This document shows positions 1 through 8,238 of a DNA stretch of 46,729 nucleotides, in pieces. The stretch is from assembly GCA_030524525.1 (NCBI GenBank), contig JAUNGI010000017.1, forward strand, positions 1-46,729. Direction: 5' to 3'. This DNA comes from Lachnospiraceae bacterium. Its GTDB lineage: Bacteria > Bacillota > Clostridia > Lachnospirales > Lachnospiraceae. The notes under the pieces were generated by a model. That model ran no database searches and was not told where the DNA came from. It was given only the letters and a program-made list of their open reading frames with translations. Made by a program: the position numbers and the translations under genes. Numbering within the stretch: position 1 is the first letter of the stretch; each line of letters opens with the position of its first letter.

Positions 1-1491
1 GCGGAGCAGGCGGAGCAGGCGGTCTTGCAGGCAGTGCTTGCCGGTGCGGAGGTGCCGCCGGAGAGCTATGAGAGCTTGGATGAGAGCAGCGTTCCGGAAG
101 CAGTCGGAATGGAAGCCGCGCAGGAGCGTATGCATGTGGAGCGTCTGTATGAGGAGGAAGGCGATGCGCTGAACAACGTCGTTTTCCGGAATGCGGACGG
201 CAGCAAGACGCTGTACGTCTTTCCGTATCCGGTAAAATACGTTTCCGAGAACGGCGAGATCAAGGATATTTCGCTGAACATCTGGAACGACGGCGCAAAA
301 GCCGGGGCTTACCGGAGTGCGGCGAGCGCCGCGCAGACTGTGCTGCCGGGGAGGCTTTCGGAAGGGATCTCCCTCAGCTCCCCGGATGTGGAGCTTACGC
401 TGGTTCCGGTTTGTAAAAAGCCGACGGTCGTTTCTGCAAAGGCTTTTGCGGCGCCGACGGCTTTGACGGCGTTCCCGGCGGCAACGAAGATCAGCGAAAA
501 GACGGTTTCTTACGTTTACGACGAGAAGACCACGCTGGAATATTCGCTTACTTACACCGGCTTCAAGGAAGATATTGTTGTCCGGGAATATACCGGGCAG
601 ACCGAATACGAATTTCTTCTCCACACAAACGGACTTGTGCCGAAGGAGATCGACGGTTCCTATTTTTTGTGCGACGCCGCAGGGGAGATCAAGGCGTCCG
701 TCGGCGACATCGTTATTTTTACCGCCGACGAGCGGAACAACGCGGTGGGAAGCCTTTCATTCGAAACAATTCAGGAAACGCAGACGTATCGGTTTGTGAT
801 CCACGTTGACGCAGACTATCTGCGCGACGAAAGGACGGCATATCCGATCCGCATCGACCCGTCGATCGAGATCAGCTATGACAAGAGCGGCTCCGGCGCG
901 GTCGAGGACGTGACGATCAACAGCAAGAGCGGCTCTCTCGGCTCTTCCGGTTCTCTGATGGTCGGCTTGCGCTCGGAAAACGGGATCTCCCGCATTTTGA
1001 TGCGCTTTCCGACGCTGTCGCTCTCCGGCATTCCTTCGGCGGACTGCATTACAAGCGCATCCGTGGAGCTTCGCGATCTGATGTGTGAAAGCGAGGCGTT
1101 GACAGTCTCCTGCCATCCCTTTACCGGAAGCGTATGGAAGGAGAGCACCGCAAGCTGGTCGAACGTCAGCCCCAACAGCTACGGAGCTGCTCTTTCCAGT
1201 CACTCGATCTCGTATGCAAACGGAAAGAAGCAGGCGACGGCGCACCGTTATTCGTTTGATATCACCGCCGCCGTACAGGGCTGGAAAAACGGAAACTATT
1301 CGCAGAACAAGGGATTGCTGTTCAAAGCTGCCGGTTCGGTGGAGAGCGGCGGAACGTATATCCATAAGACGATCGCGTCTTATAACAGAGCGGCGTATCG
1401 TCCGTCGCTGACAGTGACTAGTGTGAAAAATAAGCTTGATAGCTTATTTTTCACACGGCAATTTGTGCCGGAGCATCACAAATTGCTTTGA
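1..1491 (+). CDS. Secreted DNRLRE-domain protein, 5' end beyond window
   Basis: The reading frame is open from the first base, so the true start and any signal peptide lie upstream. The N-terminal half resembles the prefix region of clostridial DNRLRE/RHS-type exoproteins (RNADGSKTLYVFPYPVKYV near residue 60). Residues about 290-475 form a DNRLRE-type beta domain, with repeated S/G-rich strands, the tail SWSNVSP and an end of RPSLTVT. The last 23 or so residues, from SVKNKLDS on, are not natural protein. They are encoded by the 146-bp repeat that starts at 1419, and the TGA at 1489 lies inside that repeat. The next ORF (1540) is in the same frame, so this was probably the N-terminal part of one longer protein. 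Role: surface or secreted scaffold carrying a C-terminal effector (inference). Confidence 0.75.
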   Translation, partial: AEQAEQAVLQAVLAGAEVPPESYESLDESSVPEAVGMEAAQERMHVERLYEEEGDALNNVVFRNADGSKTLYVFPYPVKYVSENGEIKDISLNIWNDGAKAGAYRSAASAAQTVLPGRLSEGISLSSPDVELTLVPVCKKPTVVSAKAFAAPTALTAFPAATKISEKTVSYVYDEKTTLEYSLTYTGFKEDIVVREYTGQTEYEFLLHTNGLVPKEIDGSYFLCDAAGEIKASVGDIVIFTADERNNAVGSLSFETIQETQTYRFVIHVDADYLRDERTAYPIRIDPSIEISYDKSGSGAVEDVTINSKSGSLGSSGSLMVGLRSENGISRILMRFPTLSLSGIPSADCITSASVELRDLMCESEALTVSCHPFTGSVWKESTASWSNVSPNSYGAALSSHSISYANGKKQATAHRYSFDITAAVQGWKNGNYSQNKGLLFKAAGSVESGGTYIHKTIASYNRAAYRPSLTVTSVKNKLDSLFFTRQFVPEHHKLL

Positions 1492-1564
1492 TGGCAGAAG
1501 AGAAATCGCCTTCGCGAATTTCTCTTCGCCCCGTCGCAAATGCTCCGGAATAGAGATTATTATG
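1419..1564 (+). repeat. 146-bp structured repeat, copy A
   Basis: This copy matches 46336-46481 at 139 of 146 positions. It holds, in order: a perfect 16-bp hairpin (1421-1436 with 1441-1456, loop TGAT); a perfect 10-bp hairpin (1458-1467 with 1477-1486) whose 9-base loop CCGGAGCAT is fully complementary to ATGCTCCGG at 1540-1548, a likely pseudoknot; a TGATG stop/start overlap at 1489-1493 opening a 20-codon ORF; and a third hairpin (1497-1506 with 1518-1527). It ends at ATG 1562. That ATG is out of frame with the downstream ORF, unlike in the other copies. The copy lies in frame inside a probable former single gene. Confidence 0.9.
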
Positions 1565-3042
1565 CAAACAGCGCCCAGCTGGTTCCGGACGGCACTTATT
1601 ATTTGAATAATAAATACAGTGGGGATTATCTCAAATGCGAGTCGGCAAAGGTTTCCGTTGTTTCCGGTATGCTTACCTCCCTCGGACCTCCGCTGTATTG
1701 GCTAATCCGCAAGGTGGACGGGGGATATGTGATCCGCTCTGCAAACGACACGTCGAAATATCTTGCGGTTCCGTCCGACGTCAACAGCGCCGGTGTGGAG
1801 CTGGTGACGATTACCAACGGGGCGATCCCAGCAAGGTGCAAGTGGACGATCACAAATGCCGCAGGCATTGGCAGCCTGATCAAAAATGTGTATAATTCCA
1901 GTTATTTATATACTTATGGAAGTTCCCTGAATACTTCCCGTTCTCTTGGCGCATCAGGAAGCGCGCAATATATATCTAAGGGCTGGCGGCTTGTGAAAAC
2001 GTCGACGTACGGGCATACAAGCTCCTTTACCTACTGCGAAATGTCGGCGGGGACTACCATTGCGGCATTCAGCGAGGCGGTCGGAGAAAAGAATCTGCCG
2101 ACGGTAAAAAAACAGAGCAGCAAGGAAATCTGGTGCGCGCCTTCGGATTTTGTCTATTCCGGCTATTCCTCCGCGATCATATCCGTTGATCCGCTGACCG
2201 GAACGATTACCGGGAAAAGGGCGGGAGCAACGACGGTAACGGCGACGCATAAGGTCACGGGAAGGGTCGTGAAGTTTAACGTTACGATCAATAAGTTGCT
2301 GATTTATCAGACGGAGAGGACCTATTATTACGATGAAAACGGGAATTTACCGGAGGATTTGCAGTATGGGGATATGACGAAGGATGAGATTCGGGCGTTG
2401 GATTGGATAAATTGGGCGAATTTTGTGGCATTTACGCCTGAACTGCACAGAACCTGCTGGGAGGATATGTGTTCTGTGTTGTTTTCCACAGGAGACCTGC
2501 AAGTGGTGATCTTGGATATGATCGACCATTTTATGTTGGGATCGGGGACGCCGTACAGCAATACCAAGCTGACTGCAGCAGCTTATCGACACGAAAGTAC
2601 CCAAACCTATATTTCTTTGGTACAGGAACAGATTGCTCGTTTGATGAGGCTTTGTAATGGAGATATTACAGATCTAACCTATGTTGCAGAACGACGCGAC
2701 CACAATCCATTGGTTGCATCAATGAAGAATAAAATAGATCAGCCTGTGTTTAATAATCCGTCTGATAAAATTAATGGGCTTACGATATGTGTGGATAGTT
2801 TATGGGGAAATAAGATTGAAGTATCTTCCTTTACTGTATCTACAAATAGTTTTACTTGTACTCTGCATTATACGCTTTATGATCATTTCGGCTTGGATCG
2901 ACCGGATGTTGAAAAATATGGTTGCCTGCCCGGATTTCAGTCATGGTATATATTACAGCATTATTCGGAGTATTGTGGGAGATATCTACCTTTTTTGACT
3001 TTGATGGAATTTGACGTTACCTTTAGCGGTACGTTAAACTGA
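1540..3042 (+). CDS. Ricin/BIG2 protein with DUF3289-like toxin C-terminus (probable 3' gene fragment)
   Basis: The 500-residue frame has no signal peptide, and its first ATG lies inside repeat copy A. Its first eight residues are repeat-encoded. Residues about 15-165 look like a ricin-type beta-trefoil (PDGTYYLNNKYSGDYLKC, then SKYLAV). Residues about 185-255 are a BIG2 Ig-like domain (SVDPLTGTITGKRAGATTVTA). The C-terminal 240 residues contain YDHFGLDRPDVEK and a following GFQSWYILQHYSEY, which I recognise as DUF3289-like, a family seen as effector domains. This last region is much AT-richer than the window: 25 of 60 GC at 2581-2640 and 19 of 60 at 2761-2820. It shares its frame with the upstream DNRLRE ORF. 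Two small membrane proteins follow, as expected for toxin immunity. The DUF3289 call is from memory of the motif. Confidence 0.6.
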   Translation: MLRNRDYYANSAQLVPDGTYYLNNKYSGDYLKCESAKVSVVSGMLTSLGPPLYWLIRKVDGGYVIRSANDTSKYLAVPSDVNSAGVELVTITNGAIPARCKWTITNAAGIGSLIKNVYNSSYLYTYGSSLNTSRSLGASGSAQYISKGWRLVKTSTYGHTSSFTYCEMSAGTTIAAFSEAVGEKNLPTVKKQSSKEIWCAPSDFVYSGYSSAIISVDPLTGTITGKRAGATTVTATHKVTGRVVKFNVTINKLLIYQTERTYYYDENGNLPEDLQYGDMTKDEIRALDWINWANFVAFTPELHRTCWEDMCSVLFSTGDLQVVILDMIDHFMLGSGTPYSNTKLTAAAYRHESTQTYISLVQEQIARLMRLCNGDITDLTYVAERRDHNPLVASMKNKIDQPVFNNPSDKINGLTICVDSLWGNKIEVSSFTVSTNSFTCTLHYTLYDHFGLDRPDVEKYGCLPGFQSWYILQHYSEYCGRYLPFLTLMEFDVTFSGTLN

Positions 3043-3111
3043 AATGGCAGCAGGGAGCTGCATGGACGGTAAGTAATTGACGAACCATTATGCAGGAAAG
3101 GATGGTATTGT

Positions 3112-3642
3112 ATGAAAGAACAGAAAAAGCCTTCTAAAATAAAGAAAATCTTAAAAGTAATTGCAATAGTGATTGTCTCGGACATTGTGATAAAAATTGT
3201 GGCAGCAGTAACTATGTTTTTGATCTTTTGCTATGTATCAAAATGGAAGCTTGCCGTTGACTTTAAGGAATACGAAGATGATTTCAACTGTGTCAAGGAT
3301 TATGTCCTGCAATATTATCGGGGCTCCACAGACAAATATGTGGATGTGACTCGTAAGGATGGCAAGCTTACGCTGTATGACCCGGATTTACGATATTACT
3401 TCGAACTGCCGGAAGAGGTTTCGGAAGCTTTGGAATCTATTAACGAGGCATTTGATCCAGATGCTTCTCTGGAATGGATTAGTTTTTGGGGAAATAAGGT
3501 AATGTTTCGAACGATGCAAAGCTATAGTCTTGTCTGGTCGCCGGATGAAAAACCGACATGGTATTCTAATCCCGACGATGAAAGGGAAATCTCCGTGAAG
3601 AAGGCGGGAGACGGCTGGTATCATATTGTGATAGAATACTGA
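3112..3642 (+). CDS. Small membrane-anchored protein, possible immunity protein (paralog 1)
   Basis: This is a 176-residue protein with a basic N-terminus (KKPSKIKKILK), one membrane segment at about residues 14-38 and an exported or extracytoplasmic acidic domain. It is clearly related to the next gene: both share AVDFKE, FNCVKDYVLQYY, VWSPDEKPTW and an ending of EISVKKAGDGWYHIV. Two paralogs directly behind a toxin-like C-terminus fit the polymorphic-toxin pattern of effector followed by duplicated immunity genes (inference). I do not recognise a named family. Base composition is low-GC like the toxin end, which suggests the group moved in together. The RBS AAAGGATGG lies before ATG 3112. 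Confidence 0.7.
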   Translation: MKEQKKPSKIKKILKVIAIVIVSDIVIKIVAAVTMFLIFCYVSKWKLAVDFKEYEDDFNCVKDYVLQYYRGSTDKYVDVTRKDGKLTLYDPDLRYYFELPEEVSEALESINEAFDPDASLEWISFWGNKVMFRTMQSYSLVWSPDEKPTWYSNPDDEREISVKKAGDGWYHIVIEY

Positions 3643-3687
3643 GGGAATCTTGTGGGAAATATCGGGTTACCCCGGCATAGTCTTGTG

Positions 3688-3761
3688 CTCTTTGTGCCGG
3701 AGCGCCACAAAGAGTTTTGATGCTTCCCCGTCGCTGGCGCTCCGAAATGAGGATTATTATG
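3688..3761 (+). repeat. Structured repeat, copy C (diverged)
   Basis: A perfect 9-bp hairpin (3688-3696 with 3706-3714) carries the loop CCGGAGCGC. Its last eight bases are complementary to GCGCTCCG at 3737-3744. Relative to copies A and B the stem sequence has changed on both sides (CTCTTTGTG against GCAATTTGTG), and the variable loop bases CAT have become CGC together with ATG becoming GCG in the partner box. This is direct covariation. The TGATG overlap is kept (3718-3722). The GAGG ribosome binding site and ATG 3759 form the 3' end. Here the internal short ORF (ATG 3720) runs in frame into the next gene. The long first hairpin of copies A and B is absent. Confidence 0.85.
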
Positions 3762-4244
3762 AAAAAATCTATACGGAACGCGCTTGTATTTACCCTTACC
3801 TTTCTTCTTATTGTCGGTTTGGGCATATTTGGAATGTTTGCCGCCTTCTTTTATACCTCCAAATGGAAGTATGCCGTTGACTTTAAGGAGAACGAAGATG
3901 AATTCAACTGTGTCAAGGATTATGTTCTGCAATATTATGAGGGGGCTATCGAGGAATACATAAGTATTGAACATAAGGACGGCAAGTGTAATCTACAATA
4001 TTCCTTCAATACGCCGGAGGCGGTTTCCGAGGCGTTGGAATGTGTCGTAGAGGCATTTGATCCAGATGCGTCACTGGAACTGATTCGATTCGGGGAAAAT
4101 CGCCTGACGTTTGATACGATGTGTGGCTATGCTCTTGTCTGGTCGCCGGATGAAAAACCGACATGGCTCTTTTCCCCGGATGAGGACAGGGAGATCTCCG
4201 TGAAAAAGGCGGGAGACGGCTGGTATCACATTGTGGAGCAGTAA
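3759..4244 (+). CDS. Small membrane-anchored protein, possible immunity protein (paralog 2)
   Basis: This 161-residue paralog of the preceding gene has an N-terminal membrane segment (residues 5-30) and the same FNCVKDYVLQYY, VWSPDEKPTW and KKAGDGWYHIV blocks. The start was placed at ATG 3759 because GAGG sits seven bases upstream and the hydrophobic segment begins directly after MKKSIRN. An in-frame start at 3720 inside repeat copy C would add 13 residues. The gene ends just before a rho-independent terminator. It is probably one of a tandem pair of immunity proteins for the upstream toxin-like protein. That is inferred from position and duplication only. Confidence 0.7.
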   Translation: MKKSIRNALVFTLTFLLIVGLGIFGMFAAFFYTSKWKYAVDFKENEDEFNCVKDYVLQYYEGAIEEYISIEHKDGKCNLQYSFNTPEAVSEALECVVEAFDPDASLELIRFGENRLTFDTMCGYALVWSPDEKPTWLFSPDEDREISVKKAGDGWYHIVEQ

Positions 4245-4245
4245 G

Positions 4246-4273
4246 AGCTTCGGTTCCCAACCGGGGCTTTTTT
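4246..4273 (+). terminator. Rho-independent terminator
   Basis: AGCTTCGGTT and AACCGGGGCT pair with two G-U pairs around a CCC loop and are followed by a T run. It closes the toxin/immunity group just before the purO promoter. Confidence 0.8.
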
Positions 4274-4275
4274 CC

Positions 4276-4304
4276 TTGACGCGTCCTATAACTTTGGCTA
4301 TAAT
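4276..4304 (+). promoter_or_regulatory. Sigma-A type promoter for purO-purH
   Basis: TTGACG at 4276-4281 and TATAAT at 4299-4304 are separated by exactly 17 bases, immediately after the terminator and 67 bases upstream of purO. Confidence 0.75.
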
Positions 4305-4370
4305 AAAACTACCTGTGGCTTCCGATTTTTGGCGGCGCGGGGAAAACACGAGGGAGGAAAAGAAAGGATT

Positions 4371-5087
4371 ATGAATAAACTGGCGATTGCTCAGGAATTG
4401 CAGGGAAATGCCTATCCCGGCCGTGGAATCATCATCGGCAGAACGCCGGACGGAACGCAGGCGGTCACCGCATACTTTATTATGGGACGGAGCGTAAACA
4501 GCAGAAACCGTGTTTTTGTAACGGAGGGCGAAGGGATCCGCACCGAGGCGTTCGATCCGTCGAAGCTGTCCGATCCGAGTCTGATCATCTATGCGCCGGT
4601 TCGGGTACTGGGGGATAAGACGATCGTGACGAATGGAGATCAGACCGATACCGTGTATGAGGGGATGCAGCAGGGGCTCACGTTTGAGGAAGCGCTGCAA
4701 AGCCGTGAATTTGAACCGGATGCGCCGAACTATACGCCGAGAATCAGCGGAGTTCTGCATATCGCAGACGGAAAATATGAGTATCAGATGTCCATCTTAA
4801 AGAGCAATCAGGGCGATCCGGCGTCCTGCAATCGTTACACCTTTGCTTACTCCAATCCGGCAGCCGGAGAGGGTCGATTCCTCCATACCTATATGGGCGA
4901 CGGCGATCCGCTTCCGAGCTTTGAGGGCGAGCCTCAGTGGATCGGGATCGAAGGGAACATCGACGAGTTTACCGAGCTGCTTTGGAACAGCCTGAACGAG
5001 GAAAACAAGGTCTCCCTGTTCGTCCGCTACATTGATATTGCAACGGGAAAATACGAAACGAGGATCGTAAACAAAAATCAGCGCTGA
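4371..5087 (+). CDS. purO: IMP cyclohydrolase, PurO type
   Basis: This 238-residue protein matches the archaeal-type IMP cyclohydrolase family: GNAYPGRGIIIGRTPDG at the start, YFIMGRSVNSRNRVF, then YAPVRVLGDKTIVTNGDQTDT. It closes the inosine ring from FAICAR, the last step of IMP synthesis, in the cytoplasm. The frame opens earlier at a TTG, but ATG 4371 follows a good GGAGG-type site and the family normally begins with a short lead into GNxYPGRG. It lies 27 bases upstream of the formyltransferase, which lacks its own cyclohydrolase domain, so the two genes together replace the usual bifunctional PurH. The operon promoter is at 4276. Confidence 0.88.
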   Translation: MNKLAIAQELQGNAYPGRGIIIGRTPDGTQAVTAYFIMGRSVNSRNRVFVTEGEGIRTEAFDPSKLSDPSLIIYAPVRVLGDKTIVTNGDQTDTVYEGMQQGLTFEEALQSREFEPDAPNYTPRISGVLHIADGKYEYQMSILKSNQGDPASCNRYTFAYSNPAAGEGRFLHTYMGDGDPLPSFEGEPQWIGIEGNIDEFTELLWNSLNEENKVSLFVRYIDIATGKYETRIVNKNQR

Positions 5088-5114
5088 ACCGCGCTTGTTT
5101 ATTAGGAGGAAAAA

Positions 5115-6296
5115 ATGTCTAACGAAATACAGTTGAAATACGGCTGCAACCCCAATCAGAAGCCGTCCCGCATTTTTATGAAGAACGGAGGCGAACTGCC
5201 GGTCACGGTTCTGAACGGCAAGCCGGGCTATATCAATTTTATGGATGCGTTCAACGGCTGGCAGCTTGTACGCGAATTAAAGAAGGCGACCGGGCTTCCC
5301 GCCGCGACCTCCTTTAAGCATGTGTCGCCCGCAGGAGCCGCGGTCGGCCTGCCGCTTACGGATACGCTCAAGAAGATTTACTGGGTTGACGATCTGGGCG
5401 AGCTTTCTCCGCTTGCCTGCGCCTATGCGAGAGCCCGCGGCGCGGATCGGATGTCCTCGTTCGGAGACTTCATCGCGCTTTCCGACGTCTGCGATGTTCC
5501 GACTGCGAACATGATCAAACGCGAGGTTTCCGACGGCGTGATTGCACCGGGCTATGAGCCGGAGGCGCTGGAGATCTTAAAGACCAAGAAAAAGGGCAAT
5601 TACAATATCATTCAGATGGACGAAGGCTATGTGCCCGCGCCGGTGGAGCAGAAGGACGTATTCGGCGTCACCTTCGAGCAGGGAAGAAACGAGCTTGTGA
5701 TCGACGACACCATCTTCGGCAATATTCCGACCGAAAACAAGGAGCTGCCGGAGTTGGCAAAGATCGATCTGATCATTTCGCTGATCACGCTGAAATATAC
5801 GCAGTCCAATTCCGTCTGCTACTGCAAGGGCGGTCAGGCGATCGGCATCGGCGCCGGACAGCAGTCCCGCATCCACTGTACGCGTCTTGCCGGAACGAAA
5901 GCCGACAACTGGTGGCTGCGCCAGTCTCCGCAGGTGCTTTCCCTGCCGTTTTTGCCGACCATCGGCAGAGCCGATCGGGACAATGCGATCGACCTTTATA
6001 TCGGAGAGGACTATATGGATGTGCTTGCGGACGGCAAGTGGCAGGAGATTTTTGAGACGAAGCCCGAGGTATTTACCCCGGAGGCAAAGAAGGAATGGCT
6101 TGCAAAGAACACCGACGTGTGCCTTGGCTCCGACGCCTTCTTCCCCTTTGGCGACAACATCGAGCGGGCGTTCCGCAGCGGCGTAAGGTACATCGTTCAG
6201 CCGGGCGGCTCCATTCGGGACGACAATGTCATTGCCGCCTGCAACGCGCACGGTATGGTAATGGCGTTTACCGGCATCCGCCTGTTCCACCACTAA
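5115..6296 (+). CDS. purH: AICAR formyltransferase (stand-alone, no IMP cyclohydrolase domain)
   Basis: The 393-residue protein opens with [11 protein letters not shown] and contains [28 protein letters not shown], and ends [22 protein letters not shown], all hallmarks of the formyltransferase half of PurH. It transfers a formyl group from 10-formyl-THF to AICAR. The N-terminal MGS-like cyclohydrolase domain of the normal protein of about 510 residues is absent; PurO immediately upstream supplies that activity. The RBS AGGAGG lies seven bases before ATG 5115. It links functionally to the folate operon at 26-29 kb, which provides the THF cofactor, and to purL at 19.5 kb. Confidence 0.93.
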   Translation: MSNEIQLKYGCNPNQKPSRIFMKNGGELPVTVLNGKPGYINFMDAFNGWQLVRELKKATGLPAATSFKHVSPAGAAVGLPLTDTLKKIYWVDDLGELSPLACAYARARGADRMSSFGDFIALSDVCDVPTANMIKREVSDGVIAPGYEPEALEILKTKKKGNYNIIQMDEGYVPAPVEQKDVFGVTFEQGRNELVIDDTIFGNIPTENKELPELAKIDLIISLITLKYTQSNSVCYCKGGQAIGIGAGQQSRIHCTRLAGTKADNWWLRQSPQVLSLPFLPTIGRADRDNAIDLYIGEDYMDVLADGKWQEIFETKPEVFTPEAKKEWLAKNTDVCLGSDAFFPFGDNIERAFRSGVRYIVQPGGSIRDDNVIAACNAHGMVMAFTGIRLFHH

Positions 6297-6318
6297 AATT
6301 TTTGAGAGGGCAGAGAGT

Positions 6319-7269
6319 ATGATAGCAACGACACGAAACGGAAAAACAACGGTTTACGGAAGGAACGGAAAGCTTTCCGTGAAAAACGGACAGCTGGTCA
6401 ACGAGAAGGGCGAGCCTTGCATGCTGCGGGGGATCAGCACCCATAATCTGAATACCTTTCCCGAATACGCGACAAAAGAAAACATGCAGTTCATGACCGA
6501 TAACTGGGGCATGGAGATCTTCCGTCTTGCCATGTATACGGCGGAGGCGGACGACTGCAAGGGCTACAGCGACGGAAGCGAGGCGCACCGGGAGGAGCTG
6601 GAGGCGCTGATCGGCTCCTGCATCGAGGCGGCTGCCGAGCTGGGCATTTATGTTATGGTAGACTGGCATATTCTGTTTGACGCCGACCCGAACACCAACA
6701 AGGAGTGGGCGATTCGCTTCTTCCATCGGATCACAAAGAAATACGGAGCATACGGCAATATCATCTACGAGATCTGCAACGAGCCGAATCTGGACACGAC
6801 ATGGGCGCAGGTCAAGAGCTACGCGGAGGAGGTGATCCCGGTCATCCGCACGAACGTGCCGGATTCCGTGATCGTTGTCGGAACGCCGAAGTGGTCGCAG
6901 GATGTGGATCTTGCGGCGCAGGACCCGCTGACCTATCCGAACCTGCTCTATACCGTTCACTTTTATGCGGCGACCCATACCCAGTGGCTTCGCGACAAGA
7001 CCGACGCCGCAAGAGAAGCGGGGCTGGCGGTGTTTGTGACCGAGTACGGGATCTGCGACGCCTCCGGCAACGGCGTGATCGACGAGGAGGAGACTCGCCG
7101 CTGGACCGACTATATGAAGGAAAATCGGATCAGCCATTGCCTGTGGAATCTTTCCAATAAGGCGGAAAGCTCCGCAATGCTTGCGCCCGAATGCAAAAAG
7201 ACGACCGGCTTTGCGGACGAGGATCTTTCGCCCTGCGGCAAGTGGTTCGTTGCGTATATGAGCGAATAG
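6319..7269 (+). CDS. GH5 endoglucanase-like protein without signal peptide
   Basis: The 316-residue protein is a compact GH5 domain: LRGISTHNL, then MVDWHILFDADP, the acid/base motif EICNEPN (Glu155) and the nucleophile motif VTEYG (Glu242). It begins with a polar stretch (MIATTRNGKTTVYGRNGK), with no hydrophobic leader and no membrane segment, so it appears cytoplasmic. It would cleave beta-1,4 glucans or short imported oligosaccharides. It follows purH by 22 bases with an RBS GAGAGGG. The second GH5 of the window (33439) is by contrast membrane-anchored outside. Loss of an N-terminal exon-like leader cannot be excluded, but the frame is not open further upstream with a leader-like sequence. 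Confidence 0.88.
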   Translation: MIATTRNGKTTVYGRNGKLSVKNGQLVNEKGEPCMLRGISTHNLNTFPEYATKENMQFMTDNWGMEIFRLAMYTAEADDCKGYSDGSEAHREELEALIGSCIEAAAELGIYVMVDWHILFDADPNTNKEWAIRFFHRITKKYGAYGNIIYEICNEPNLDTTWAQVKSYAEEVIPVIRTNVPDSVIVVGTPKWSQDVDLAAQDPLTYPNLLYTVHFYAATHTQWLRDKTDAAREAGLAVFVTEYGICDASGNGVIDEEETRRWTDYMKENRISHCLWNLSNKAESSAMLAPECKKTTGFADEDLSPCGKWFVAYMSE

Positions 7270-7320
7270 AACGCCCTTACGGGCAAATGCCGGGGAGAGG
7301 CTCGGCAGGAAAGGGAAACT

Positions 7321-8238
7321 ATGACAGTTTTACAAACAACCGGACTTACAAAGCAGTACGGCGCAAAGCTGGCAGTGGATCATGTCAGCATGAATATTGA
7401 AAAGGGCGATATTTACGGCTTTGTCGGAGAAAACGGAGCCGGAAAAACGACCATTATCCGGCTGATCACCGGACTGATCGCGCCCAGCGAGGGAAGCTTC
7501 TCGCTGTTTGGCGTAAAGAACGAGGATTCCGGGATCAATCAGGTACGCAAGCAGCTTTCCGCGGTTGTGGAGGCTCCTTCGGTCTATCTGAATATGACGG
7601 CGATGGACAATCTGAAAACGCAGTGCAAGATCCTTGGACTGAATCCGAGCGAGCTGGAAAGCTATCTGAAAAAGGTCGGCTTGGACGATGTGATCTCCGA
7701 CAAGAAGAAGGCGAAGAACTTCTCGCTTGGTATGCGGCAGCGGCTGGGCATTGCCATGGCGCTGATCGGCGATCCGCAGTTCATCATTCTGGACGAGCCG
7801 ATGAACGGACTCGATCCGAGCGGCATTATTGAGATGCGGGAGCTGATCTGCCGTTTGAATCAGGAGGGCGTGACCTTTATGATCAGCAGCCACATCCTTG
7901 ACGAGCTTTCCAAGGTGGCGACAAAGTACGGCATTATCTCCCACGGAAAGCTGATCCGCGAGCTGAGCGCCGAGGAGCTTCACGCAGAAGCAAAGCATTC
8001 GATCGAGCTGACCGTAAACGACGCGAACGGCGCGGCGGAGGCACTGAAAAAGACCTTTGCCGACATTGCGTTGGAGGTTAAGGATGCGAAGACGCTTTCG
8101 GTCTATTCCGAGATCGCCGTGGGCGAGCTGGTAACGGCAGTTACGACGAACGGCTTCGCGCTGGAAAATGTGTTCAACAAAGAGGAGAACATCGAGGAAT
8201 TCTATATGGAGCTGATTGGGGGTGGAAGGAATGCGTAA
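7321..8238 (+). CDS. ABC transporter ATP-binding protein (CcmA/LanF-like)
   Basis: The 305-residue protein has Walker A GENGAGKTT (about residues 40-48), the signature FSLGMRQRLGIAMAL, Walker B FIILDEPMNGLDPSG and the switch His in ISSHILDELSK. The C-terminal 80 residues are the extra domain typical of bacitracin/lantibiotic-type exporters or ABC-2 drug exporters. It pairs with the permease that starts eight bases before its stop. A two-component system faces the pair head-on downstream, which is common for peptide-antibiotic resistance modules. The substrate cannot be read from the sequence. Confidence 0.9.
   Translation: MTVLQTTGLTKQYGAKLAVDHVSMNIEKGDIYGFVGENGAGKTTIIRLITGLIAPSEGSFSLFGVKNEDSGINQVRKQLSAVVEAPSVYLNMTAMDNLKTQCKILGLNPSELESYLKKVGLDDVISDKKKAKNFSLGMRQRLGIAMALIGDPQFIILDEPMNGLDPSGIIEMRELICRLNQEGVTFMISSHILDELSKVATKYGIISHGKLIRELSAEELHAEAKHSIELTVNDANGAAEALKKTFADIALEVKDAKTLSVYSEIAVGELVTAVTTNGFALENVFNKEENIEEFYMELIGGGRNA

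Noticed and set aside
1489-1491. TGA recoding that would join the DNRLRE and toxin ORFs into one protein
   Set aside because: Many genes here end normally with TGA, and the codon lies in the repeat, where copy B has TAA at the same place.
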